Assembly: GCA_017992765.1 (NCBI GenBank)
Contig: JAGOOA010000005.1
Coordinates: 1-55,625 of the forward strand
DNA length: 55,625 nt
Direction: 5' to 3'
Origin: Syntrophorhabdaceae bacterium
GTDB lineage: Bacteria; Desulfobacterota; Syntrophorhabdia; Syntrophorhabdales; Syntrophorhabdaceae
Made by a program: the position numbers and the translations under genes. Shown in pieces: positions 15,972-24,448 of the stretch. A model generated the notes under the pieces. The model was not told where the DNA came from and made no database searches. It worked only from the letters and a program-made list of their open reading frames with translations. Every line of letters begins with the position of its first letter. Within the stretch, counting starts at the first letter, position 1.

Positions 15972-17348
15972 CTACTGCTCTTTTCCTCCCACAACGATCT
16001 CCGGGATGCGGAGCGTGGGCTGGGCGTCGGATACGGGCACGCCCTGGCCGTCCTTGCCGCAGGTGCCGATGCCGAAGCCGAGGTCGCTTCCTACCATATC
16101 TATCCCCTCAAGGACCTTCAGGCCGTTGCCCATCATCGTCGCGTTCTTTATCATGGGCCCGACCTTGCCCTTCTCGATGAGATAGCCCTCCGATATCTCG
16201 AAGACGAAGTCTCCCCTCACCGTATCGACCTGTCCGCCGCCCATCTTCACCACAAAGACGCCGTCGTCCACAGACGCAATTATTTCGGCGGGATTGTCTG
16301 TGCCGGGAAGGATGATCGTGTTGCTCATCCGGGGGATAGGCCTGAACCTGAAGGACTCGCGCCTTCCGTTCCCCGTTGATCTCATCCCGTACCGCATTGC
16401 GTGGAAACGGTCAAAAAGGTAATTCTTCAGGATGCCCTTCTCGACAAGCACGGTCCTTTCGGACGGCACCCCCTCATCGTCATAGGCATAGGTCCCCCTC
16501 ATATACGGCAGGGTCTTGTCATCGACCACGCTGACAAGGGTTGAGGCGATCTTTTTCCCGAGCATTTCCTTGTAGCAGGAGAGCCCCTCCATGGCAAGGT
16601 CCGCCTCAAGCCCGTGGCCGATCGCCTCGTGGATCATCGTGCCGCCTGCCTCTGATCCAAGGACGACCGTCTTCGTCCCCATCGGGGCCTCCACAGCTGC
16701 GAGAAGACCGCTCAGCCTTTTCGCCGTCTTCCGTGCCATCGTCTCGATGACCTCTTCGGTGAAGAACTCAAAGCCATAAAAACCGCCTATCGCCTCATAC
16801 GCGGTCTGCATCTCGCCATTTTCTTCACCGACAACGAAAAGGGTCAGAACGACCTGCCTGCGCCTGTCCTCGATCCCTGCCCCCTCGCTGGTAAAAAGCC
16901 TGATATCCTGGCTTGTATCCCGGTACATCACCCGCACCTGCCTGATCTTCGGCTCCATTTTCCTCACCATCGACTCCAAGCCCTTGACCATGGCGATCTT
17001 TTTCCCCATATCGACCGCCTCGGGGTCAACGGCAATTGCAAAGGAGTATTCTGCGCTGGCATTCCTGTCCCGCCTTACGGCCTTCCCTTCCCCTTCCCCC
17101 GAAAACCTCCTCAATTCCACGGCGAGCTCCAGGAGGCGTTTTTCCTCGAAGGAATTCGTCGTAGCATAGAACGTCTTCCAGGGATGGACAACGCGGATGC
17201 CGACCCCCTTGTCAACGCCCTTTTCCAACTTCTCTATCCTTTCCGACTCGAGCTGTATGTGGGTGTACCTCTTCTCCTCGGCAAATATATCGCCGTAGAG
17301 GCTGTCCCCTCCCATCAGGGCATTCAAGATATTTGTCTCATCGAACAT
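15972..17348 (-). CDS. tldD: TldD-type metalloprotease
   Basis: The 458-residue protein belongs to the TldD/PmbA family: N-terminal SVDDGxFV-like region lies late (IIASVDDGVFVVKMGGGQVDT), and the zinc-binding HExxxH is in MIHEAIGHGLEADLAMEG. Family members with TldE process modified peptides such as microcin B17 and degrade CcdA. The TldE partner is not in this window. Of three possible starts (TTG 17354, ATG 17351, ATG 17348) the last has GGGAGG at the right distance (six bases). It overlaps the end of the DUF4911 gene, so the two are coupled. Confidence 0.94.
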   Translation of the reverse strand: MFDETNILNALMGGDSLYGDIFAEEKRYTHIQLESERIEKLEKGVDKGVGIRVVHPWKTFYATTNSFEEKRLLELAVELRRFSGEGEGKAVRRDRNASAEYSFAIAVDPEAVDMGKKIAMVKGLESMVRKMEPKIRQVRVMYRDTSQDIRLFTSEGAGIEDRRRQVVLTLFVVGEENGEMQTAYEAIGGFYGFEFFTEEVIETMARKTAKRLSGLLAAVEAPMGTKTVVLGSEAGGTMIHEAIGHGLEADLAMEGLSCYKEMLGKKIASTLVSVVDDKTLPYMRGTYAYDDEGVPSERTVLVEKGILKNYLFDRFHAMRYGMRSTGNGRRESFRFRPIPRMSNTIILPGTDNPAEIIASVDDGVFVVKMGGGQVDTVRGDFVFEISEGYLIEKGKVGPMIKNATMMGNGLKVLEGIDMVGSDLGFGIGTCGKDGQGVPVSDAQPTLRIPEIVVGGKEQ

Positions 17349-17559
17349 CATCAACCTCCCGCAGCGTGATGCCGTAGTTCGCCATATCTGCTACGATCCC
17401 GATCGCAGCGTCTTCGAAACCCGAAGGATAGATCAGCTCTATTAGGCCCTTATCCCCGTCGAGGACAGAGAAGACCCCCACATCTTCGTAGGACTCAAGG
17501 ATCGCCTTGAAGAACCCTATCCCTTCCCTGTTTATTATATAGCGTCTTGTCTTCTCCAT
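17338..17559 (-). CDS. DUF4911 family protein, 73 residues
   Basis: A small acidic protein with a pattern like known DUF4911 members: RRYIINREGIGFFKAILESY, then VLDGDKGLIELIYPSGFED and IVADMANYGITLREV. The fold resembles a small alpha-beta domain; biochemical role unknown. It overlaps the following tldD by about 11 bases, and this DUF4911-TldD pairing suggests a shared job in peptide processing (inference). No strong ribosome binding site precedes the ATG. Confidence 0.75.
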   Translation of the reverse strand: MEKTRRYIINREGIGFFKAILESYEDVGVFSVLDGDKGLIELIYPSGFEDAAIGIVADMANYGITLREVDDVR

Positions 17560-17589
17560 GATTCTTTAGCTGTCAGCCCCAATAAACCC

Positions 17590-17658
17590 GTGAGGCGTGA
17601 ATCGTAAGTCGTAAGGGGTTTAATCGCCTAACGCCTAACGACTTACGCCTTACGGATG
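17590..17658. repeat. CGTAAGTCGTAAGG-type repeat with inverted arms
   Basis: CGTAAGTCGT at 17603-17612 pairs exactly with ACGACTTACG at 17638-17647, and related units (GGCGTGAATCG, CGCCTAACGCCTAACG) fill the stretch. A single-arm copy occurs at 52558-52580. A different run, CTATGCGCCATGCGCTTTGCG, follows at about 17663-17690. These fill the spacer between the HgdB-like gene and the DUF4911 gene. Confidence 0.7.
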
Positions 17659-17689
17659 TTTCGCTATGCGCCATGCGCTTTGCGCTATG

Positions 17690-18670
17690 CTACTTTTGTT
17701 GCAGCATCTCTACGAACGCCTCTACCCTGAGCTTCGTCCTCGTGTCGAGCGCCCGCGGCAGGTCGCCCTCGACCGTAAGGATCGGCACCCCGATGGTCTC
17801 CCTGAGGATCACGTCCTCTATTGCCCGGAAGCAGAACGCCTGCACATAGTGGATGATGCCCTTGACATCCCTCCTCCCGATCTCCTCCTTTATGTCCGCC
17901 AGCCTGGCAAAGACGCCGTAAGGATAGGTATAGGAGAGGTAGCGCTCCACAATATCATTCGCGGCAAAGGGAAGCGAGAACTGCCTCTGCGTCTCGTTAT
18001 ACACAACATGGCCCCCGACGCTGCCGATGAATTCGTACAGATCGAGCAGTATGGGCGGAACCCCGATGTACCCGATGCTGACCCCTTCAATGCCCTGCCG
18101 GGCCTCGGCCTCTTTCAAAAATTCCTCCGCCATACGGCGATATTCCCTGTAATCGCCGAGCATATCGGATGCCCTGACGAGCCACAGGTGGTTCTCGGCG
18201 CCCGTCACCCGTCTTTCCTTCCAGGTCATCCTGTCGATCAGGGCAAGGCTGGACCGCACGCCCTCTATCTCATCTTCGACGCGGGCAAGGGCCTCCCTCT
18301 CCACAACCAGCTCCCTCATGAGCTTTTCGACCTCCCTCGCGAGGGCCTCTTTATCCCTGTCGTACGGATATGAAAAAGGGATCGTTCTTATCCCCTTGTA
18401 CCGAAGTATCTCCGCCAGCGCCTGCGTGTTGCTGCAGTCGCCCTCCATGACGGTTATTACCGCATCGACAGCCTTTTCCATGACGACGCCGTAGATGCCC
18501 TTTATCCAGTTGCACATGCTCTTGGGGAATCCGTCCCGCTCAGCCCTTTCGATGTAGCGCATCGGTTCCGGGTCGGCAATAAAGATATTATTGAGGTCGC
18601 AGGGTGTATACCCTCCTGCGAATACCACTTCAACCGGTATGGTCGTTGTAAAGCCGATAGTCCTGCTCAC
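17690..18670 (-). CDS. 2-hydroxyacyl-CoA dehydratase D-component-like Fe-S protein (HgdB family)
   Basis: The start is the GTG at 18670, which overlaps the rsmA stop as GTGA; sequence upstream in this frame is only a shadow of rsmA. The 326-residue product starts SRTIGFTTTIPVEVVFAGGYTP... and has three cysteines in the places expected for the [4Fe-4S] cluster of HgdB-family proteins: Cys24 (GYTPCDL), Cys53 (PKSMCNWIKG) and Cys79 (MEGDCSNTQ). Known relatives are the catalytic subunits of 2-hydroxyacyl-CoA dehydratases and benzoyl-CoA reductases, which work as pairs with an ATP-driven activator. This one is shorter and alone, in an operon with tsaD and rsmA, so its substrate is unknown. Confidence 0.85.
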   Translation of the reverse strand: MSRTIGFTTTIPVEVVFAGGYTPCDLNNIFIADPEPMRYIERAERDGFPKSMCNWIKGIYGVVMEKAVDAVITVMEGDCSNTQALAEILRYKGIRTIPFSYPYDRDKEALAREVEKLMRELVVEREALARVEDEIEGVRSSLALIDRMTWKERRVTGAENHLWLVRASDMLGDYREYRRMAEEFLKEAEARQGIEGVSIGYIGVPPILLDLYEFIGSVGGHVVYNETQRQFSLPFAANDIVERYLSYTYPYGVFARLADIKEEIGRRDVKGIIHYVQAFCFRAIEDVILRETIGVPILTVEGDLPRALDTRTKLRVEAFVEMLQQK

Positions 18671-19455
18671 GGGCTGCCCTCTTCCATGGAATTCAGCAAT
18701 GCGTACATAGCCTTGAACTTCTCCGGTGCGATCTCTTCGGCCCGTACGGAAGGGAGGAAACCCATTGACGCGTAGAGAGAGGTCGTCTTTTCCTCGCCAT
18801 ACCGCCTGACGAGCGCCTGGCGCAGGTGCTTCCTCTTGTGCTCGAAGCATGTCTTGATGAAACCGGTCACGTCTCCATCCACATCGTTCCCGTCATCTCT
18901 GAAGATCATCGACACATAGGCGCTTTCTACCTTCGGAGGCGGTATAAAAAGACCTGGCTTAAGATACAGGAGGATCTTCGTCCCGGCAACAAGCTGGCAG
19001 ATAACCGACAATGCCCCGTAAGACCTGTTGAAAGGCTTGCTTGCCATGCGCTCTCCGATCTCCCGCTGCACGGTAAGGTGAGCGCTTTTGATCACCGGCC
19101 TCTCCCCGATCAGCTTGAACAGGATCGGCGCCGTGATCTTGTAAGGAATATTTGCCACAACTTTTATGCCTTTCCCGGCACTGAACTGGGTAAGGGGAAT
19201 GTCGAGAACGTTGCCGTATATGACCTTAAGGTTCTTATATTGATCCGCTAAGGGATCGAGATGGTTCCGAAGCGACGTATCGAGCTCAACGGCAAAGACC
19301 TGCCCCGCCTTCTCAACAAGGGCCTTCGTAAGGTCGCCGTGGCCTGCCCCTATCTCGACAACAACGTCATCTCTCCCCACCTGCGCGAGGCTCACCATCT
19401 TTTTCAGGATATTTTTGTCTTTGATAAGATGCTGTGAGAGGCTCTTTTTCAACAT
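18667..19455 (-). CDS. rsmA: 16S rRNA dimethyladenosine transferase
   Basis: The 262-residue protein is RsmA (KsgA): N-terminal SLSQHLIKDKNIL, SAM-binding VVEIGAGHGDLTKAL, the catalytic NIPYKITAPIL (NLPY-type motif) and RPVIKSAHLTVQREIGERM, with PFNRSYGALSV after it. It dimethylates two adjacent adenines in helix 45 of 16S rRNA. It begins within the last seven bases of tsaD and ends four bases into the HgdB-like gene, so the three genes form one translationally coupled unit. Confidence 0.96.
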   Translation of the reverse strand: MLKKSLSQHLIKDKNILKKMVSLAQVGRDDVVVEIGAGHGDLTKALVEKAGQVFAVELDTSLRNHLDPLADQYKNLKVIYGNVLDIPLTQFSAGKGIKVVANIPYKITAPILFKLIGERPVIKSAHLTVQREIGERMASKPFNRSYGALSVICQLVAGTKILLYLKPGLFIPPPKVESAYVSMIFRDDGNDVDGDVTGFIKTCFEHKRKHLRQALVRRYGEEKTTSLYASMGFLPSVRAEEIAPEKFKAMYALLNSMEEGSP

Positions 19456-20459
19456 TTTATAAAACCTGGAAGGGCCATCCTTGAAAATGCCTTCGCGTCC
19501 AGCGGTGAAACGATCCCCCTCCGAAGGTAGTAATGTCCGAGCAGGGCAACCATGGCGCCGTTGTCGGTACAGAACCCCGGCGAAGAGAACATGACAGCAA
19601 GGCCCCCTTCCTTGCCCCTTTCCCGGAACACTTCCCGCAGCCTTCCGTTGGACGCCACCCCACCGCCTACAACGACCCTCGGTATCCCGGTCTTTTTTAC
19701 CGCCCTTAATGTCTTCAGAAAAAGCACATCGATGACCGCTTCCTGAAAGGAAGCAAGAACGTCGGCGATATTCTCTTCGTCGATGCGGTGGCTCTTTGCG
19801 TAGTTGATGAAGGCGGTCTTTAGCCCGCTGAAGCTGAAATCGCAGGTATTGTCGTCCATCATGGGCCTCGGGAACATCACGTGGTCTTTTTTGCCCTTCC
19901 TGGAATACTCTTCGATGATCCTCCCGCCGGGATACCCGATAGCAAGGTATTTTGCGATCTTGTCAAAGGCCTCTCCTGCCGCGTCATCCTTCGTAGTGCC
20001 CAGGACGCTATACCTGCACGGCTCGTCTATTCGGAGGATCATGGTGTGCCCTCCCGATACGACAAGGGCGATGAAGGGGAGATCAACATCCCTCTCGAGA
20101 AAGATGCTCATCGCGTGGGCCTCGATATGGTTTACCCCGATCAGGGGCTTTTGCAGTGAGCAGGCCAGCCCTTTGGCAAAACAGAGCCCGATAAGTACGG
20201 AGCCGATAAGCCCCGGCCCTGCCGTTACGCTGATCCCATCGAGGTCGCGGTAATCAGCCTTCCCCTCCCTCAGCGCCTCCTTTGCGATAACGTCTATAAA
20301 TTCCAGATGCTTCCGCGAGGCGATCTCGGGAACCACACCCCCGAAGACAGCATGGAGGTCCACCTGGCTGGAAACAACGTTGGAAAGGATCTCTTTCTCA
20401 TCCCTGAGAAGCGCAACAGAGGTGTCGTCGCAGGAGGTATCTATGCCGAGAATTAACAC
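19449..20459 (-). CDS. tsaD: tRNA N6-adenosine threonylcarbamoyltransferase
   Basis: The 336-residue protein has the TsaD signature: LILGIDTSCDDTSVALL at the N terminus, VTAGPGLIGSVLIGLCFAKG, the metal-binding GVNHIEAHAMS (HxxxH), LVVSGGHTMI, FSFSGLKTAF and VVGGGVASNGRLRE. It makes the t6A modification at position 37 of ANN-reading tRNAs. The start is a GTG without a visible ribosome binding site; the spacer before it is filled with repeats. Two RNA-modifying enzymes, TsaD and RsmA, thus share one operon. Confidence 0.96.
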   Translation of the reverse strand: MLILGIDTSCDDTSVALLRDEKEILSNVVSSQVDLHAVFGGVVPEIASRKHLEFIDVIAKEALREGKADYRDLDGISVTAGPGLIGSVLIGLCFAKGLACSLQKPLIGVNHIEAHAMSIFLERDVDLPFIALVVSGGHTMILRIDEPCRYSVLGTTKDDAAGEAFDKIAKYLAIGYPGGRIIEEYSRKGKKDHVMFPRPMMDDNTCDFSFSGLKTAFINYAKSHRIDEENIADVLASFQEAVIDVLFLKTLRAVKKTGIPRVVVGGGVASNGRLREVFRERGKEGGLAVMFSSPGFCTDNGAMVALLGHYYLRRGIVSPLDAKAFSRMALPGFIKC

Positions 20460-20463
20460 AGCA

Positions 20464-20490
20464 GTTCAGCCTTCAGCTATCAGCTCACAG
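20464..20490. repeat. AGCTATCAGC-type repeat
   Basis: TTCAGCCTTCAGCTATCAGC followed by TCACAGC; same family as 41967-41997 and 53907-53991. It lies directly upstream of tsaD. Confidence 0.55.
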
Positions 20491-20494
20491 CAAA

Positions 20495-20576
20495 TCGTAT
20501 ATAGTATTTCGTATATTGTATATCGAAGCGACACACAAATTGAATGACACGATATGCTATATACGATATACGACAT
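20495..20576. repeat. CGTATATAG/ATACGATATACG imperfect inverted repeat
   Basis: CGTATATAGTATTTCGTATA with TTGTATATCG (20495-20524) and, after about 25 bases, CGATATGCTATATACGATATACG (20550-20572) are approximate reverse complements. A shorter relative sits at about 6900-6921. Confidence 0.65.
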
Positions 20577-20608
20577 ACTGTTTTATTTAGCCGCTGATGG
20601 CTGTCCTT

Positions 20609-21997
20609 TCATATCTCCTGCCAGCTTATCTTGATCTTTCCTTTCGCCCGCATCTCTGTCAGGAACGACGCAAAGAACTCCTCCCGGTTTTTTGCCGTGA
20701 AGTACCGCGCGTAGCTCTCCTTTTCCTTCTGCCATTCCTTTGTGTCAGGGAGCCTTTCATCTTTAAAGGAAAAAACATAGAACCTCCCTGCGATCTCGAC
20801 GGGCCGTTCATAGAGAGGCTTTTGCTTCGAGAGGGTCAGCAGATCCGCGTTTTCTTTCGGCACATCGCCGATGCCCCTGATGCTGCGCGTATTGCGCGTT
20901 ATGAAGCCGGTCTCTTTCCCGCCGCTTATGGATTTTCGCCCGATGGCATCTTCGGCGGCCAGCCTTGCCAGGTTCTTCGACCTCTCCTCAATGATCCTTT
21001 CCTTTATCGTCGCCAGAACAACGCCCTTGTCGAGGGGCTTTCCCTCCTGCACATCGATCAACTGAAATATGTATGATGTGCCGCCTTCCCGCACCGGCAG
21101 CGTTATGTCACCTTTTTTCAGCCCCCTGAGCCAGTCGCCGATTTTCAAATTCTTCAGTCGCTTCATAGCCTCGCTTTCCTTCATCATGCCGAGGTCAACG
21201 ACATTTAATCCTTTTTGTTTCCCGTACCGGTCGATCTCCTTTTCCTTCAGGAGGTCCATATAGGCCGCATCGTCCTTTACGGGGCTTTTTTCGTCAATCA
21301 CAAGATATTTCAGGTGGTAGGCGCTTTCGCTCCTGTGGCTTCCCTTTTCCTTTTCGTAAAGGTCGAGGAGCTCCTTCTCGCCGACCTCAACCTTGCCCCT
21401 GAACGTCGACGGATCGAAGATGCCGTAAGAAAGGTTGACCATTCCTTTCTCTTTTACATAGCCTGCCCATATATCGGCTTCGCTGAAAAATGTTCCGTTG
21501 TCCCTGATAACATTCGCAGCCTTTTGAATAAGCATGTTATTCCTTTCGGCCGCTTCGAACTTTTTCGGGTCTATGTTGCTCCTCTGGAGAACGGCAAGGT
21601 ACAATTTTTCATCGAACTTTCCCTCCCGCTTAAAGGCATCGATCCCCTGGATATGTTCGAGGAACTCCTCATCGGTGACCGACAGGCCGAGCTCGTCCGC
21701 CGTGATCAGCAGCACGTACCTGTTAACGATCTCGTCCTTCACCTTTTCCTTCAGCTTGAGCTCCTTCAACAGGTTCTCGTCAAGCTTTTCCCTGTATATC
21801 ATCCTGTAGAACTCCAGCGTCTTGTTGTAGGCCTCATGGTATTCTGTCGCATCGACCTTATAAGGGCCTATTTCTGCCACTATCCGTTCTCTGTCGCGGA
21901 ACGAACCCACACCCCAGAAGATGAATACCACGATGATCAATCCGAACATCGCCTTGACCAGATAGCCCGTCGCGTGCTTTCTCATGAATTTCAGCAT
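20609..21997 (-). CDS. ppiD: PpiD/SurA-like periplasmic folding factor
   Basis: The 462-residue protein has one membrane segment at about 14-30 (YLVKAMFGLIIVVFIFWGVG) and then a SurA_N-type chaperone domain starting IVAEIGPYKVDATEYHEAYN, as in PpiD. Its parvulin region is hard to see: only the later half is recognisable (VVDLGMM..., GDITLPVREGGTSYIFQLIDV) and the usual GGDLG core is changed, so isomerase activity is doubtful. PpiD is anchored in the inner membrane and helps newly exported outer-membrane and periplasmic proteins. AAGGAG stands before the ATG. Divergent from mreB. Residues 340-460 repeat a second weaker copy of this pattern (KENADLLTLSKQKPLYERPV...). Confidence 0.88.
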   Translation of the reverse strand: MLKFMRKHATGYLVKAMFGLIIVVFIFWGVGSFRDRERIVAEIGPYKVDATEYHEAYNKTLEFYRMIYREKLDENLLKELKLKEKVKDEIVNRYVLLITADELGLSVTDEEFLEHIQGIDAFKREGKFDEKLYLAVLQRSNIDPKKFEAAERNNMLIQKAANVIRDNGTFFSEADIWAGYVKEKGMVNLSYGIFDPSTFRGKVEVGEKELLDLYEKEKGSHRSESAYHLKYLVIDEKSPVKDDAAYMDLLKEKEIDRYGKQKGLNVVDLGMMKESEAMKRLKNLKIGDWLRGLKKGDITLPVREGGTSYIFQLIDVQEGKPLDKGVVLATIKERIIEERSKNLARLAAEDAIGRKSISGGKETGFITRNTRSIRGIGDVPKENADLLTLSKQKPLYERPVEIAGRFYVFSFKDERLPDTKEWQKEKESYARYFTAKNREEFFASFLTEMRAKGKIKISWQEI

Positions 21998-22054
21998 TAA
22001 AGCTCCTTAGAATCTATTTACAATCTATTGATTTCAACTAATTAAAATAGTATA

Positions 22055-22083
22055 TTGAAACTGTTTTTTCAATATCTTATATT
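22055..22083 (+). promoter_or_regulatory. Sigma-70-type promoter of the mreB operon
   Basis: TTGAAA at 22055-22060 and TATATT at 22078-22083 with a 17-base spacer, about 20 bases before the start codon of mreB; transcription would begin near 22090, leaving a short leader. The leftover GAAGGGA acts as the ribosome binding site. The -35 box is part of a small inverted repeat, TTGAAA/TTTCAA. Confidence 0.65.
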
Positions 22084-22103
22084 TTTCAAAGAAGGGACAA
22101 TAA

Positions 22104-23144
<1,041 letters not shown>

Positions 23145-23156
23145 TAAAGTAGGGAA

Positions 23157-23960
23157 TTGAGAAACTCTATTGCCATAATCGTTGCCATACTTATCCTGAT
23201 CATATCATTCCTCGCCTTTACGAATACCCCCGTCGTTGTAAGAGGATATTCCGCGCTCAAAAGCGGCTTCAGCGAAACGATCGGGCCGATGTTAAAGCTC
23301 ATGTCCAAACCGACGGAGCTGGCCGGCTATATATTCAACTCCTATGTCAACCTCGTCGGCGCAAAAAAGGAAAATGCCGAATTAAAAAAGAAGCTCGACC
23401 TGCTGCTGCTGGAAAACCAGAAGGTTTCCGACCTTGAACGAGAGAACAGACGTTTGAGGACCCTCCTCAATTTCGTGGAAAAAAATCCCAGATCGGTGAT
23501 CGCCGCAAGGGTGGTAGGCGAAGACCTGAAGAACTGGTACAAATGCATCATCATCGATAAGGGGAGCGCCAGCAACGTAAAGGAAAAGATGCCCGTCATT
23601 ACCCCGCGGGGCATTGTCGGACAGGCGGTAGAGGTTGACAGGTGGCACACCAAGGTTATGGTCATCAACGACACCAATTCCTCCGTGGACGTCAGCGCCG
23701 AAGGGAAGAACACAAGGGGGCTCCTGGAAGGCACCGGGATGACGGTGCTCAAATTAAAATATGTACTGAAAAATGACGATATCGAGATCGGCGACAAGCT
23801 TTTTACATCAGGGAAGGACGGGATCTATCCAAAGGGGCTGCCGGTAGGCATCGTTATCACCGTCAACAGGAACAAGCCGGGTATCTTCGCCGATATAGAT
23901 ATAATGCCCTTCAGCAATTTCAAACACCTCGAAGAGGTCCTGGTCATAAAGAAACAATGA
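23157..23960 (+). CDS. mreC: Rod-shape determining protein MreC
   Basis: The 267-residue protein has an N-terminal membrane anchor (residues 3-22, IAIIVAILILIISFLAF), a coiled coil (about 60-100, ENAELKKKLDLLLLENQKVS) and the beta-rich periplasmic domain with VIAARVVGEDLKNWYKCIIIDKG and VSAEGKNTRGLLEG. MreC links MreB and MreD to PBP2. The start is a TTG preceded by TAGGGAA; no better in-frame start matches the family N terminus. It follows mreB by 12 bases and overlaps mreD by four. Confidence 0.95.
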   Translation: MRNSIAIIVAILILIISFLAFTNTPVVVRGYSALKSGFSETIGPMLKLMSKPTELAGYIFNSYVNLVGAKKENAELKKKLDLLLLENQKVSDLERENRRLRTLLNFVEKNPRSVIAARVVGEDLKNWYKCIIIDKGSASNVKEKMPVITPRGIVGQAVEVDRWHTKVMVINDTNSSVDVSAEGKNTRGLLEGTGMTVLKLKYVLKNDDIEIGDKLFTSGKDGIYPKGLPVGIVITVNRNKPGIFADIDIMPFSNFKHLEEVLVIKKQ

Positions 23961-24448
23961 AGACCGCCATATACACATTCATGGGGCTCCTCCTTCTCCT
24001 CGCAGAATCGTCCCTCCTGTCCTTTGTTCCCGTGGAGATATTCAAGCCGGACCTCGGCATACCGTTCATCATCTATACAACCCTTTTCCTCGGCCCTCAG
24101 GCAGGGGCAATAGCGACGCTTTTTATCGGGTTTATGCAGGAAGGCCTGTCTGCAGCCCCTCACGGCTCGATACTTTTCGTCAAGATCGCCATATTTCTCG
24201 TCACCACTTTTTTAAAGAAGAAGCTCTACATCGATTCAAGATACAGCTTTGCCTTTGTCTGCAGCGGATTTGTCGTCCTTGAATCGTTCCTCTATATCAC
24301 GCTTTCCCTGCTTGCGAGAGGAGAGGTGCGCAATGCCCTGAACATCCTCTTTTACACCATACCAAACGCGGTGTTTACAGGTTTTATTGGCATTTTCATC
24401 TTTTCCTTTATAGACTATATTAACGTCAGGTACCTGGATAGGGAATGA
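23957..24448 (+). CDS. mreD: Rod-shape determining protein MreD
   Basis: A 163-residue integral membrane protein with five to six hydrophobic segments (MGLLLLLAESSLLSF, IYTTLFLGPQAGAIATLF, FAFVCSGFVVLES and others), correct size and position for MreD. Sequence conservation of this family is low, so the call leans on topology and on the mreC-mreD-mrdA order with four-base overlaps at both ends. Confidence 0.9.
   Translation: MKTAIYTFMGLLLLLAESSLLSFVPVEIFKPDLGIPFIIYTTLFLGPQAGAIATLFIGFMQEGLSAAPHGSILFVKIAIFLVTTFLKKKLYIDSRYSFAFVCSGFVVLESFLYITLSLLARGEVRNALNILFYTIPNAVFTGFIGIFIFSFIDYINVRYLDRE

Noticed and set aside
18671-18850. Longer HgdB-like protein starting at 18850
   Set aside because: The extra 60 residues are an out-of-frame reading of rsmA with Arg/Gly-rich composition; the GTG at 18670 overlaps the rsmA stop and starts the family-like sequence.
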